Assembly: GCA_003488465.1 (NCBI GenBank)
Contig: DNLN01000164.1
Span: 1-13,208 of the forward strand
Direction of reading: 5' to 3'
Length of the DNA stretch: 13,208 bases
From: Sutterella sp.
GTDB taxonomy: Bacteria > Pseudomonadota > Gammaproteobacteria > Burkholderiales > Burkholderiaceae_F
Within the stretch, counting starts at the first letter, position 1. The number at the start of each line of letters is the position of its first letter. Both the position numbers and the translations under genes were made by a program. Positions 1 through 7,416 of this stretch are shown here, piece by piece. The notes under the pieces were generated by a model. The model was not told where the DNA came from, did no database searches, and saw nothing but the letters and a program-made list of their open reading frames with translations.

Positions 1-671
1 CTGAAGAACATGAAGCCCATGGCGGAAAGAAGGCTTTCCCAGGTGAAGGCCTCGGGATGCCAGCTAAAGAGATATTCGATGCCCTTTTCCGCGCCCGGAA
101 GCGTCACGCCCCGGATGATGATGACGATCATCAGGATGAAGAACGTGGGCAGCAGCACCTTGTTCAGGCGCTCGATGCCGCTGCTCACCTCGCGGTTGAC
201 GACGAGGGCCGTGAGCAGCAGGAAGACGATCTGAAAGCCGATTGCGTGAACCGGGTTGGCAACGAGAGCTCCGAAGTGCGCGCCGAGTGCCGCCTTGTCG
301 GCGACTGCGGCGTTTCCGAGCAGCGCGTCAATGAAGTACGCGACGGTCCAGCCGCCGACTGCGGAGTAAAAGCACAGGATGCCGAAGCCCGTGGCGACGG
401 CGATGTAGGCGAGGGGCAGATAGGCCTTCCCGCCCAGCTTGCGAAAGCCCGGCACGGTCGAGATGCCGGCAATGCGCCCGACTGCGATTTCGGCAATCAG
501 CAGCACGAGACCCACCGTGAAGGTGAGGATCATGTAGGGAAAGAAGAACGCGCTGCCGCCGTTGCTGCCCGCGAGATAGGGGAATTTCCAGATGGCGCCA
601 AGGCCAACGGCCGCGCCGACGCTCGAAAGGATGAAGCCGATTTGGCTTGCCCAGGTACTGCGTGAGGTCAT
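1..671 (-). CDS. NSS-family sodium-dependent transporter, partial (N-terminal 223 residues)
   Basis: Inner-membrane sodium-coupled symporter of the neurotransmitter:sodium symporter (SNF) family, which usually imports amino acids or related amines. The gene reads leftward and is cut by the window edge, so about half of a usual 440-500 residue protein is seen. The first transmembrane segment carries GLGAIWKFPY (residues 23-32), followed by a GGSAF loop, the family's TM1 signature. Hydrophobic segments follow around residues 44-66, 85-110 and 150-200. The LeuT Na1-site asparagine is Ala26 here. It resembles the complete transporter at 8432-9766 over its whole length, so the two are paralogues. 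The start is set by alignment with that paralogue (Met-x(8-10)-IGFIL). No good Shine-Dalgarno sequence precedes it. Substrate cannot be told from sequence. Confidence 0.9.
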   Translation of the reverse strand, partial: MTSRSTWASQIGFILSSVGAAVGLGAIWKFPYLAGSNGGSAFFFPYMILTFTVGLVLLIAEIAVGRIAGISTVPGFRKLGGKAYLPLAYIAVATGFGILCFYSAVGGWTVAYFIDALLGNAAVADKAALGAHFGALVANPVHAIGFQIVFLLLTALVVNREVSSGIERLNKVLLPTFFILMIVIIIRGVTLPGAEKGIEYLFSWHPEAFTWESLLSAMGFMFF

Positions 672-698
672 GGGAGATAACAGGTGAAACTATGAAAC

Positions 699-721
699 AA
701 AAAAAGCGCGGTAAACGCTTT
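699..721 (-). terminator. Probable rho-independent terminator after sbcC
   Basis: On the minus strand AAAGCG and CGCTTT form a 6-bp stem with a 7-base loop, and the descending arm runs straight into a tract of seven T. It lies 73 bases past the sbcC stop and just before the NSS transporter start. It would end sbcDC transcription. If so, the transporter promoter has very little room and must overlap this element. Confidence 0.5.
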
Positions 722-731
722 AACGAGAATA

Positions 732-763
732 GCATAGCGAAGGAACGTGTTCCTTCGCTATGC
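732..763. repeat. 15-bp perfect inverted repeat, sbcC/NSS intergenic region
   Basis: The arms gcatagcgaaggaac (732-746) and gttccttcgctatgc (749-763) are perfectly complementary with a 2-base centre. As RNA this is a long stem with a tight loop. It stands alone in the 122-base gap between the sbcC stop and the transporter start. No T tract follows directly on either strand. It could be the first half of a tandem terminator, an mRNA 3'-end stabiliser, or an operator for the transporter. Confidence 0.6.
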
Positions 764-793
764 GCGAGCCTGCCTGCCTTCCTGCAGTGCCTT

Positions 794-3700
794 CTAGGTG
801 ATTGACTGTACTCCCGGCCCGCTGAGCGTGCTGGCTCCTGCCGATTCCTTGTGCACTTCGATCTGCGTGGGGATCCGCTCTTCGATTCTGCCGACATGGC
901 TGATGACGCCGACGAGCCGGTTGCCGACAGTCATTTTGTCCAGCGCTCCAAGTGCGTTTTCAAGGCTTGCCTCATCGAGCGTGCCGAAACCTTCGTCAAG
1001 AAAGAGCGACTCGATCGTCACGTTGGTGCTCGAGAGCTTGGAAAGGCCGAGTGCGAGCGCAAGGCTCACGAGGAACGTCTCGCCGCCCGAGAGGTTGCTC
1101 GCCGCCCGCCGCTCACCAAAGAGTTCCGAGTCTTGAACATAGATCGAAAGAGGGCTCGTCCTGTCGTCCTGTTCGTCCGGCTGCACGAGCGTGTAGCGGT
1201 CCGAGAAGTTTGAGAGCGCCTCGTTCGCGAGCCGAATCAGCCTGGCCATCGTAAGGCCCTGCACAAAGAGACGGAACTTCTTGCCGTCGGCTGAGCCCAC
1301 AAGGTCGTTGAGCGTCTTCCAATAGTCGAACTCCTTGCGGGCCGCTTCGATTTTCCTGAGCAGTTCATCTGCGGCCTGCCGCTTTTGCCGGTCGCTCTCA
1401 AGCTCCCTGCTGAGGGCACCGAATTCCGTGTCAAGCTGGGAGCGCTTCCCCGAGAGCGATTGCTTGGCAAGCGAGCACTCTTCGGGTGTTTTTTCCGTAC
1501 GGCGCTCCTGCACCAGTCTCTCGAGCGCTTGCTGCGATTCGAGCTTCTGCTTTTCGGCCGTCTGCTTGTCGACGGCATACTGGTCGAGCGTTTTGCGGGA
1601 TGCTTCACGATCTGCCTCCGAGAGGCGCGCCTCAAGCCAGAGCGGTTCGCTCGGGAACCCTTTTTCAGAGAGTTTCTGCAGCCACACGGCCTGCGCCCGC
1701 TGCGCTTCGGCCGCAAGCTCGGCAAGGGTCTTTTCGGCGGCATCCCTGCGCGTCAATGCGGCGGCAAGGTCTCTGGCGCTCGCCTCGGCCTTGCTGCGCG
1801 CCTGCTCTTGTCTGCCCAAAGCGTCATGCAGGTTCCGTTTGGAGACATTCTCCTCGGCGTCGGCATCGCGGGCGCCGAAAAGAGCCGAGCGATCGGACTT
1901 GAGCTCAGACAGAGCCTGCGTGCTTGATGCAAGAACCTCGGCAGCGCGTTTTTCCTCCTGCGCCGCCCGGGCCTCGGAGTTCTTTTGCTCGGCGAGCGTT
2001 GCCGTGAGTGTCTTGCGATCGCTTTCCTTTGCGGCAAGACGCTCGGCTGCCTGCTGATACGCAAGGCGCCGCTCGGAGAGCTGCCCGAGAGCCTCTTCGG
2101 CTTGCGGCGCTCCGCCCTCAAAGAGCTTCCCGTATGTCTCAAGCACCGAGGCGCGCCGGCCGTCAAGAGCCTCGGCCTGGCGCTCACGCTCCTTGCGTGC
2201 CGCGAGCAGGGCCGATGCAGCGGCCTCATCGGCGGCTTTGGCGGCAGCGGCTCTGGCGATCAGCGCTTCGCTTTTTGCTTTGTGTCCGGCAAGGGCATCC
2301 TGCGCGGCCTTGAGCGCTTTTTCGGCTGAACTGATCGAGTCCAGTCTTGCTTCGAGTGCGCCGATCCTGCGGTTTTCCGCATCCCTTTCGGTCAGAAGAT
2401 CGGTTAGGCTCGCGAGGCCGTGTTCGGTCTTGAACGCGGCAAGAGCGGCAGCTAGCGAATCGATGCGCGCCTGCAGCCTGGCGAGTTCCTTTTGCGCCGA
2501 TTCGATCTTTCCGCTGGTTGCGCTGAGCGTGCCGCGCTCGCCATCGAGCCTGCTGCGGGTTTTCTTCAGGAGCGCGCGGGTCTTGGCAAGCTCCTGGTCC
2601 GAAGAGAGGATGCCCTCGGGCAGATGCACGGCAAAGGGGTGCTCGGTTGCGCCGCAAAGCGGGCAGGGTGAGCCGTTTGTGAGCCTCTTTCGCTCATCCT
2701 CAAGGCTCAGAAAATGGGAGAGCTCCTCAAGGCGCGTCTCTTCGCGCTCAAGAAGCGTTGTTTCCGATTCAAGCGCCTGCACCTGCAGCGCAGCTCTCTT
2801 GCGATCATTCTCGAGCCGTTCAAGCTCCTGTCTGCGGTCGGCAAGGACTTTCTCCTCGTTTTGGATCGTCTGATTTTCCTTGTGCGCCGCATCGATCGAG
2901 CGGACTTTGTCCTCGGAAGCCTTGAGAGCGGCCGCATACTGCTGCTCGGTTTTGCCATCGAGCGCCCGGGTGAGGTTCGTGCGCGCGCCTTGCTCCTGTC
3001 CGGAAAGCACCTTGGTTTTCTCTTCGGATTGGGCAAGGAGCCTGTTGGCTTTCTCTGCAGCTTCCCGGGTTCTGCTTGCAGCCAGCCGCTTTTCCTCTTC
3101 ATTGCGTGCGGCTTGCGAGAGCGCTTCTGCAAGAGCCTTGAGCGTTTCGCGCTCGGTGATGAGCGTTTCTCCAAGGGGCAGCAGGGCTCTGTCTGCCGCA
3201 TGCTCTGCGAGCCACTCGCTTTCGAGCCGGGCGGCTTCGGCGAGTCTGCCGATCGACTGCTCGGTCTTGCCGCGGGCTGCCTGCAGTTTTTGCAGGTTCT
3301 GCCGCTTGAGCTGCAGTTCGTTTTTTTCGTCGTCAGTCTGTCTGGCTGCGCTCAGGATGCTGGCGTCAAGCGGGCGCACCTTGCTCAGGACGGCAAGGAG
3401 CCGTTCATGCGCTTCGGACGCTGCAGATGCCTGCTTTTGGGCCGCCGTGAATGCGCTGGCGGCTTCATCGGCATGGCGTTGAGCCTGGGCGTGCGCTTTT
3501 TGCGCACGGTCCTTCTCCTCGCGGGCGGTGAGGGCGCGCACCTGCGCCTTTTGCTGTTCGCTGTACTGGGCGGCAATGCTCTCGGCCGTCTGCGCCTTTG
3601 CGAGGCGCACTCCGAGTGCATTCATTTCCTCGGAGCGGGCCGCAAGCAGTTCCAGTGCTTTTGCGTTTTTTTCAATATCGCCCTGGCGCGTTTGCATGGC

Positions 3701-4459
3701 TGCGTGCCAGCCGATGAGCTCCTCAACGGCCTTGAGCGCAGCTTGGGTTTCCGAGCGGGCCTGCCCGATGGTTTTGATGCGCTCTTCGAGTTCCTGTCGT
3801 TTCTCATCGGCTAGGGGCGGATTGGCTCCCAAGAGAGCCTGCTGCCTGTCAAGTTCAAGTTCCCTTTCGCGGGTCAGCTCCTGAATGCGCCTGGAGATCT
3901 GCGTGTAGATCTGCGTGCCGGTGATCTGCTCGAGAATCACGGCGCGCTCGTCGTCCGAGCTTTTGAGAAAGGCGGCGAATTCGCCCTGAGCAAGGAGCAC
4001 CGAGCGGCAGAACTGCTCATAGGTGAGGCCGGTGATTTCAGGGACCTTGCGCTCAAACTCGCTGATCTTTTCGCAAAGCGGGATCCAGCTTTCAGACTCG
4101 GACGCGCCGGGGACGAATTCATCGAGCCGAACCTTTTGCTGCTGCAGGTTCTCCGAACTGCGCGAGCGGTGCTGCTCCCAGAGTGCGCGGTAGCGCTTGC
4201 CGCCTGCGGTGAAGGTGGTTTGCGCCATGCACTGCTTGGTGCCGCGGTGCATGACCTCGTTGCGCGACTTGCTGATCTGTCCGAGCCGGGGCGTGCGGCC
4301 GTAGAGCGACAGCCCGATGGCATCCAGAATCGAGGATTTGCCTGCGCCCGTGGGGCCGGTGATGGCAAAAAGCCCCCGGTATTCGGGCGCAGTGAAGTCG
4401 ATCCGCCAGGTGCCCTTCAGGGAATTGATGTTCTGAAAAGTCAGTGTTTCGATGCGCAT
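794..4459 (-). CDS. sbcC: Exonuclease SbcCD subunit C (Rad50-like ATPase)
   Basis: ATPase and DNA-tethering subunit of the SbcCD nuclease, which opens hairpins and palindromic DNA and processes double-strand ends. The 1221-residue protein has the full SMC/Rad50 plan. The N-terminal Walker A is GPTGAGKS (35-42). Two long charged coiled-coil arms (about 200-1090) surround a central zinc hook CPLC (599-602). The C-terminal lobe holds the ABC signature LSGGE (1123-1127), Walker B ending in Asp1155-Glu1156, and an H-loop His1188. E. coli SbcC is 1048 residues, so the arms are somewhat longer here. The frame is open for 94 codons upstream, but that stretch lies inside sbcD and does not look like SbcC. 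MRIETLTFQNI is the family start, with AAGGAAG 8 bases before it inside the sbcD end. The sbcD stop is one base away (TGACATG), so translation is probably coupled. Confidence 0.97.
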   Translation of the reverse strand: MRIETLTFQNINSLKGTWRIDFTAPEYRGLFAITGPTGAGKSSILDAIGLSLYGRTPRLGQISKSRNEVMHRGTKQCMAQTTFTAGGKRYRALWEQHRSRSSENLQQQKVRLDEFVPGASESESWIPLCEKISEFERKVPEITGLTYEQFCRSVLLAQGEFAAFLKSSDDERAVILEQITGTQIYTQISRRIQELTRERELELDRQQALLGANPPLADEKRQELEERIKTIGQARSETQAALKAVEELIGWHAAMQTRQGDIEKNAKALELLAARSEEMNALGVRLAKAQTAESIAAQYSEQQKAQVRALTAREEKDRAQKAHAQAQRHADEAASAFTAAQKQASAASEAHERLLAVLSKVRPLDASILSAARQTDDEKNELQLKRQNLQKLQAARGKTEQSIGRLAEAARLESEWLAEHAADRALLPLGETLITERETLKALAEALSQAARNEEEKRLAASRTREAAEKANRLLAQSEEKTKVLSGQEQGARTNLTRALDGKTEQQYAAALKASEDKVRSIDAAHKENQTIQNEEKVLADRRQELERLENDRKRAALQVQALESETTLLEREETRLEELSHFLSLEDERKRLTNGSPCPLCGATEHPFAVHLPEGILSSDQELAKTRALLKKTRSRLDGERGTLSATSGKIESAQKELARLQARIDSLAAALAAFKTEHGLASLTDLLTERDAENRRIGALEARLDSISSAEKALKAAQDALAGHKAKSEALIARAAAAKAADEAAASALLAARKERERQAEALDGRRASVLETYGKLFEGGAPQAEEALGQLSERRLAYQQAAERLAAKESDRKTLTATLAEQKNSEARAAQEEKRAAEVLASSTQALSELKSDRSALFGARDADAEENVSKRNLHDALGRQEQARSKAEASARDLAAALTRRDAAEKTLAELAAEAQRAQAVWLQKLSEKGFPSEPLWLEARLSEADREASRKTLDQYAVDKQTAEKQKLESQQALERLVQERRTEKTPEECSLAKQSLSGKRSQLDTEFGALSRELESDRQKRQAADELLRKIEAARKEFDYWKTLNDLVGSADGKKFRLFVQGLTMARLIRLANEALSNFSDRYTLVQPDEQDDRTSPLSIYVQDSELFGERRAASNLSGGETFLVSLALALGLSKLSSTNVTIESLFLDEGFGTLDEASLENALGALDKMTVGNRLVGVISHVGRIEERIPTQIEVHKESAGASTLSGPGVQSIT

Positions 4460-4460
4460 G

Positions 4461-5681
4461 TCAGTTGCTTCCTTCGCCGGGCGGCAGGTCGATGTTGAGA
4501 CTTGCAAGCACGCTCTCAAAACGGGTTTGCAGTTCGGCTCTGGTGCTCTCGTCGCAGCCGGCCTTTTCAAGACGTTTGACGAACACGTCCCGAGGCGTGA
4601 GTTCGCCCACATCGATGTCGGTCTGGCCCTCGGCTGCAAGGTAGGCCTGACGCTGGCTCTCGTCGCGGCTCCGGGCAAGGCGAAGGCGGCTTCCTGCAAG
4701 GATTTTCGCGACCTTTTCCGCGAGGTTCCCGGCCGGAGCATTTCCCGTGTGGATCACTTCGACGATGGCGGATGCATCGGCGCTTTTGAGTTCAGCAAGC
4801 CGAGAGAGAATTTCCTCGGCCGTGCCCGCAACGGTTTCCAGTCTGTCAAATGCGGGGACGCAAAGAGTGCGCACTTCGGGTGTGGCGCCGGGTGCGAGAT
4901 CAACGATGCGCACCTGCTTGTCTTGCGACGTTTCGGAAAAGTCAAGCGGCACGGGTGAGCCGCTGTAGGCTCGGGTTTCATTGCCCGCCACTGTCTGCGG
5001 CCTGTGCAGGTGGCCGAGCGCGAGGTAATCGATTTGCTCGGGGAAGGCGTTGGCGGGAATCTGCCCCAGGTTGCCGATGTAAAGGCTCCTTTCGGATGAG
5101 CCGAGCGTGCCGCCGGCGGCAAAAAGATGCCCCGTTGCAAGGAGCGGGACGCGGTGTTCTCCCATGAGCGCCACGGCGCGCTCGAGCAGTGCGGCGTAAT
5201 GCGCGCCGATGCTTTGCGCTAGGAGCGCATCGCGCTCGTCGCTCACCTGATCTCCGAGCCGCAGCACGTCGCGTTCACGAAGATAGGGTACCGCCAGAAC
5301 CACCGCTTCGAGCGCTCCGGCGGGAGAATAAAGTTGCACGAGTTCGTTCTCGCCGGGGACCCCGCACACGTGAATGCCCATGTGCGCGAGGAGTTTTTCC
5401 GGGGCGTCGATCAGGCTGGCTGAATCATGGTTCCCCGCGACGATGACTGCGTGTCGGCAGCAGGTCTCGGAGAGGCGTCCGAGAAACGAGTAGTACAGGT
5501 TCTGCGCCGCATGCGGGGGCGTGGCGGTGTCAAAGACGTCGCCCGCAACGATGAGGGTGTCGATGTGTTCGCTCTGAATCGTCTCAAGGAGCCAGTTAAG
5601 GAACCTTGCGAACGTTTCGCTGCGGTCGACTGAGCCAAGATCCTTGCCCAGATGCCAGTCCGATGTATGGAGAAAGCGCAT
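4461..5681 (-). CDS. sbcD: Exonuclease SbcCD subunit D (Mre11-like nuclease)
   Basis: Nuclease subunit of SbcCD, a Mn2+-dependent calcineurin-like phosphoesterase that works with SbcC in the cytoplasm. The 406-residue length matches the family (E. coli about 400). All five phosphoesterase motifs are visible: DWHLG (8-12), GDVFD (47-51), GNHD (83-86), GHLF (184-187) and GHLH (223-226). The metal ligands expected from these are Asp8, His10, Asp48, Asn84, His185, His224 and His226, all present. The C-terminal third is the capping/SbcC-binding region. The MRFLHTSDWHLG start is typical, although the ribosome-binding site upstream is weak. It precedes sbcC by one base on the same strand. A hairpin separates it from the oxidoreductase gene upstream, so sbcDC may have its own promoter in the 87-base gap. 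Confidence 0.97.
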   Translation of the reverse strand: MRFLHTSDWHLGKDLGSVDRSETFARFLNWLLETIQSEHIDTLIVAGDVFDTATPPHAAQNLYYSFLGRLSETCCRHAVIVAGNHDSASLIDAPEKLLAHMGIHVCGVPGENELVQLYSPAGALEAVVLAVPYLRERDVLRLGDQVSDERDALLAQSIGAHYAALLERAVALMGEHRVPLLATGHLFAAGGTLGSSERSLYIGNLGQIPANAFPEQIDYLALGHLHRPQTVAGNETRAYSGSPVPLDFSETSQDKQVRIVDLAPGATPEVRTLCVPAFDRLETVAGTAEEILSRLAELKSADASAIVEVIHTGNAPAGNLAEKVAKILAGSRLRLARSRDESQRQAYLAAEGQTDIDVGELTPRDVFVKRLEKAGCDESTRAELQTRFESVLASLNIDLPPGEGSN

Positions 5682-5702
5682 GAAAGCACCCGCTCTGAAA
5701 GC

Positions 5703-5745
5703 ATTCGGGCGGCTTTTTCCGCATGTCTGGAAATGCCGCCCGGAA
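5703..5745 (-). terminator. Hairpin between the oxidoreductase gene and sbcD
   Basis: gggcggc (5707-5713) pairs with gccgccc (5735-5741), the outer c5706/g5742 pair extends it, and an inner tttcc/ggaaa stem (5716-5720 with 5729-5733) lies beyond a small bulge. On the minus strand it follows the oxidoreductase stop by about 25 bases. The downstream flank (GAATGCTTTC) has only a weak T run, so it may be a leaky terminator. It ends about 22 bases before the sbcD start. Confidence 0.5.
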
Positions 5746-5768
5746 AAATGAAATATGAAATGCCGCGC

Positions 5769-6359
5769 CTAGGCCTTGAGTTCGAACAGGCCCTGCAGCT
5801 CCCGCGTGGTGAGATTCTCGTCAAAGGGAACGAATTCGCCCCTGGAGTTCTTGAACACGCCGTAGGGAACCGCACGGCACCCGCAGCGGCGGTGCAGCTT
5901 GGTGTTTGTCCAGACCTTGTTGCGCAGTTCAACGGGAAGCGCCTCGACCTTGCCGTATCGCAGACCGCGGAAATCGGCATCGCGGAAATGCTCGTGATGC
6001 CTGTCAAAGAGTTTCCAGGGCGCCTTCGCCATGAGGATTGTCGTTGCCTGGGGTTCGGAATGGATGTTCAAGAACGAGATCGGGTAGAAGCGGACCTCTA
6101 CGCGGCTGAAGAGCGGTTGGAGCCGGGTGAACAGACGGTCGCAGTCAGGGCACTGGGTGTCGATGAAGACATGGGCTACCTTGCGGCCGGACGGGCCCGG
6201 GTACGTGAAGTAAGTTCCGTCCTTTTCCATGGTTTCGTACATTTTCCTGCCGTCCCAGATGGAGGGGACGCTGGCGGGCTTGGCAAAGACGGGCTGAGCG
6301 GCTGCTGCGCAGAGGACTGCCGCACCGAGCAGGCTGCGGCGGGTGAGCGTTGTGGTCAT
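5769..6359 (-). CDS. Periplasmic thioredoxin-fold thiol:disulfide oxidoreductase (DsbC/DsbG-like)
   Basis: Probable exported disulfide oxidoreductase or isomerase of 196 residues. The N-terminus (1-26) is a signal peptide with RRSLLG, which resembles a twin-arginine motif, and a VFA cleavage site before Lys27. The thioredoxin-like domain starts near residue 60 with a beta strand leading into the active site CPDC (70-73). The cis-proline loop is AVPYGVF (163-169). Two further cysteines, Cys159 and Cys161, sit just before this loop. DsbC and DsbG have an N-terminal dimerisation domain that makes them about 230-250 residues long. Only some 35 residues separate signal peptide and fold here, so this looks like a catalytic domain with little or no dimerisation domain. 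GGAG lies 11 bases before the start. Family is fairly sure; direction (oxidase, reductase or isomerase) and partners are unknown. Confidence 0.8.
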   Translation of the reverse strand: MTTTLTRRSLLGAAVLCAAAAQPVFAKPASVPSIWDGRKMYETMEKDGTYFTYPGPSGRKVAHVFIDTQCPDCDRLFTRLQPLFSRVEVRFYPISFLNIHSEPQATTILMAKAPWKLFDRHHEHFRDADFRGLRYGKVEALPVELRNKVWTNTKLHRRCGCRAVPYGVFKNSRGEFVPFDENLTTRELQGLFELKA

Positions 6360-6612
6360 TACTAAAAAAACTCCAGAAAAAAAGCGAAAGACTCTGTCAC
6401 TATACGGCCTTGAGGCAAAAAGGTGCGAACGAAAATGTAAATATCTGTGCCGCTATGGATGCGCATCCTGTTTTTGCTGCCTTTTTTCTGCGGCTTGGCA
6501 GTTTGCCTGAAGCAGTGGCTAATACCTCAAGAGTGCGGCGCGAGCGACTGTGCTTTGCGCTGACTGCCTCGCTAAACTGCGCCCAATATCTCTCTTTTAG
6601 GAACCTTGACGC
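6360..6612. other. Divergent intergenic region, oxidoreductase / binding protein
   Basis: These 253 bases separate two divergent genes and must hold both promoters. On the minus strand TATAGT (6399-6404) is a fair -10 element 40 bases before the oxidoreductase start, but I see no matching -35. On the plus strand I cannot name a convincing promoter; TTGGCA (6495-6500) and TAATAC (6520-6525) are 19 bases apart, which is long. A small hairpin, gcttggca/tgcc..aagc (6493-6513), is also present. No riboswitch fold was recognised. Confidence 0.4.
6399..6404 (-). promoter_or_regulatory. Possible -10 element for the oxidoreductase gene
   Basis: TATAGT on the minus strand matches five of six bases of the sigma70 -10 consensus and would give a 5' leader of about 30 bases. 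No recognisable -35 lies 16-18 bases upstream, so the call rests on one hexamer. Confidence 0.3.
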
Positions 6613-7392
6613 ATGCAGAAACGAAAGCTTTTGATTGTGGCGGCTGAACTGGCGGCTCTTGCGGCCCTTCCCGGCGCAGCTCTTGCGGCTCCGGAACGCG
6701 TTCTCGAGGCAGGCATGGACGCGGCCTATCCTCCCTTTGGCTCCCAGGACACCAAGAGCGGGGAGTATGTCGGGTTCGATGTCGACATCATCAAGGCGAT
6801 CGCCCGGGCCGAAGGCTTTGAAGTGCAGGTGAGAAATCTTCCGTTTGACGGCCTGATTCCGGCGCTTCGCACCGGCACGATCGACATCGCGATCAATGAC
6901 ATCACGATTTCCGAGGAGCGCGCGAAGGCGGTTGACTTCTCGAGGCGCTACTACATCGCGGGCCTTGGCGTCGTTGTGCAGGCGAACAACACCACGATCC
7001 GCACGGAAGCCGACCTCAAGGGCAAGCGGCTCGGCGTGTCGATCGGCTCAACGGGCGAGATCGCGGCCAAGAAGATTCCCGGCGCCAGGGTGCGCGTCTT
7101 CAATCAGCTGAACGAGGCGTTCTGGGAGCTCAGGAACGGCGGCGTGGATGCCGTGATCAACGACATCCCGACGAACGACTACTACGTGGCCACGGCAGGC
7201 AGGGGCAGGGTGAAGTCCCTTGCGCTCGCGCTCACCGAGGAGGATCTGGGCATTGCCGTTCAGAAGGGCAACCGGGAGCTGCTTGCCAAGATCAACGACG
7301 GCCTGGAGAAGATCCTTGCCGACGGCACCTACGCCAGGCTCTACCGGAAGTGGTTCGGAAAGGAGCCTCCCCGGGAGATGTACGGCCGCTAG
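6613..7392 (+). CDS. Amino-acid ABC transporter periplasmic substrate-binding protein (SBP family 3)
   Basis: Exported binding protein of the polar amino acid family (HisJ/GlnH type), 259 residues, a normal length. Residues 1-25 form a signal peptide (QKRK, hydrophobic core, cleavage ALA before Ala26); Glu12 inside the core is slightly unusual. The mature start GMDAAYPPFG and the segment GFDVDIIKAIA are the family signature. ISEERAKAVDFS holds Arg103, aligned by eye with the carboxylate-binding arginine of HisJ. VINDIPTND holds Asp184, in the region of the amino-group ligand. AGGA lies 10 bases before the ATG. No permease or ATPase gene is adjacent: the downstream gene, 24 bases on, is a homocysteine methyltransferase, so the pair is likely an operon. 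That suggests a methionine-related ligand such as S-methylmethionine, which is inference only. Confidence 0.9.
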   Translation: MQKRKLLIVAAELAALAALPGAALAAPERVLEAGMDAAYPPFGSQDTKSGEYVGFDVDIIKAIARAEGFEVQVRNLPFDGLIPALRTGTIDIAINDITISEERAKAVDFSRRYYIAGLGVVVQANNTTIRTEADLKGKRLGVSIGSTGEIAAKKIPGARVRVFNQLNEAFWELRNGGVDAVINDIPTNDYYVATAGRGRVKSLALALTEEDLGIAVQKGNRELLAKINDGLEKILADGTYARLYRKWFGKEPPREMYGR

Positions 7393-7403
7393 GATGGTTG
7401 CGC

Positions 7404-7408
7404 GGAGG
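7404..7408 (+). promoter_or_regulatory. Ribosome-binding site deciding the methyltransferase start
   Basis: GGAGG lies 8 bases before the GTG at 7417. The earlier in-frame GTG at 7408 overlaps this Shine-Dalgarno sequence and so cannot use it. This favours 7417 as the start. Confidence 0.7.
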
Positions 7409-7416
7409 TGATTTTT

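Noticed and set aside
57..665. 202-codon plus-strand frame over the left-edge transporter
   Set aside because: Antisense to the NSS gene, whose signature motifs are unambiguous on the minus strand.
2714..3814. 366-codon plus-strand frame inside sbcC
   Set aside because: Antisense shadow of the SbcC coiled-coil region; composition (Leu/Arg/Gly/Phe rich) reflects the complement of Glu/Lys/Ala/Gln codons.
4460..4741. 94-codon N-terminal extension of sbcC
   Set aside because: It lies wholly inside sbcD in another frame and does not look like SbcC; the family start MRIETLTF is at 4459 with a good ribosome-binding site.
6360..6612. Possible SAM or other methionine riboswitch before the binding-protein gene
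   Set aside because: Considered because of the methionine-related operon, but only one small hairpin is present and no conserved riboswitch core could be seen.
6350..6634. 94-codon plus-strand frame in the divergent region
   Set aside because: It overlaps the starts of both flanking genes, has no ribosome-binding site and no recognisable sequence.
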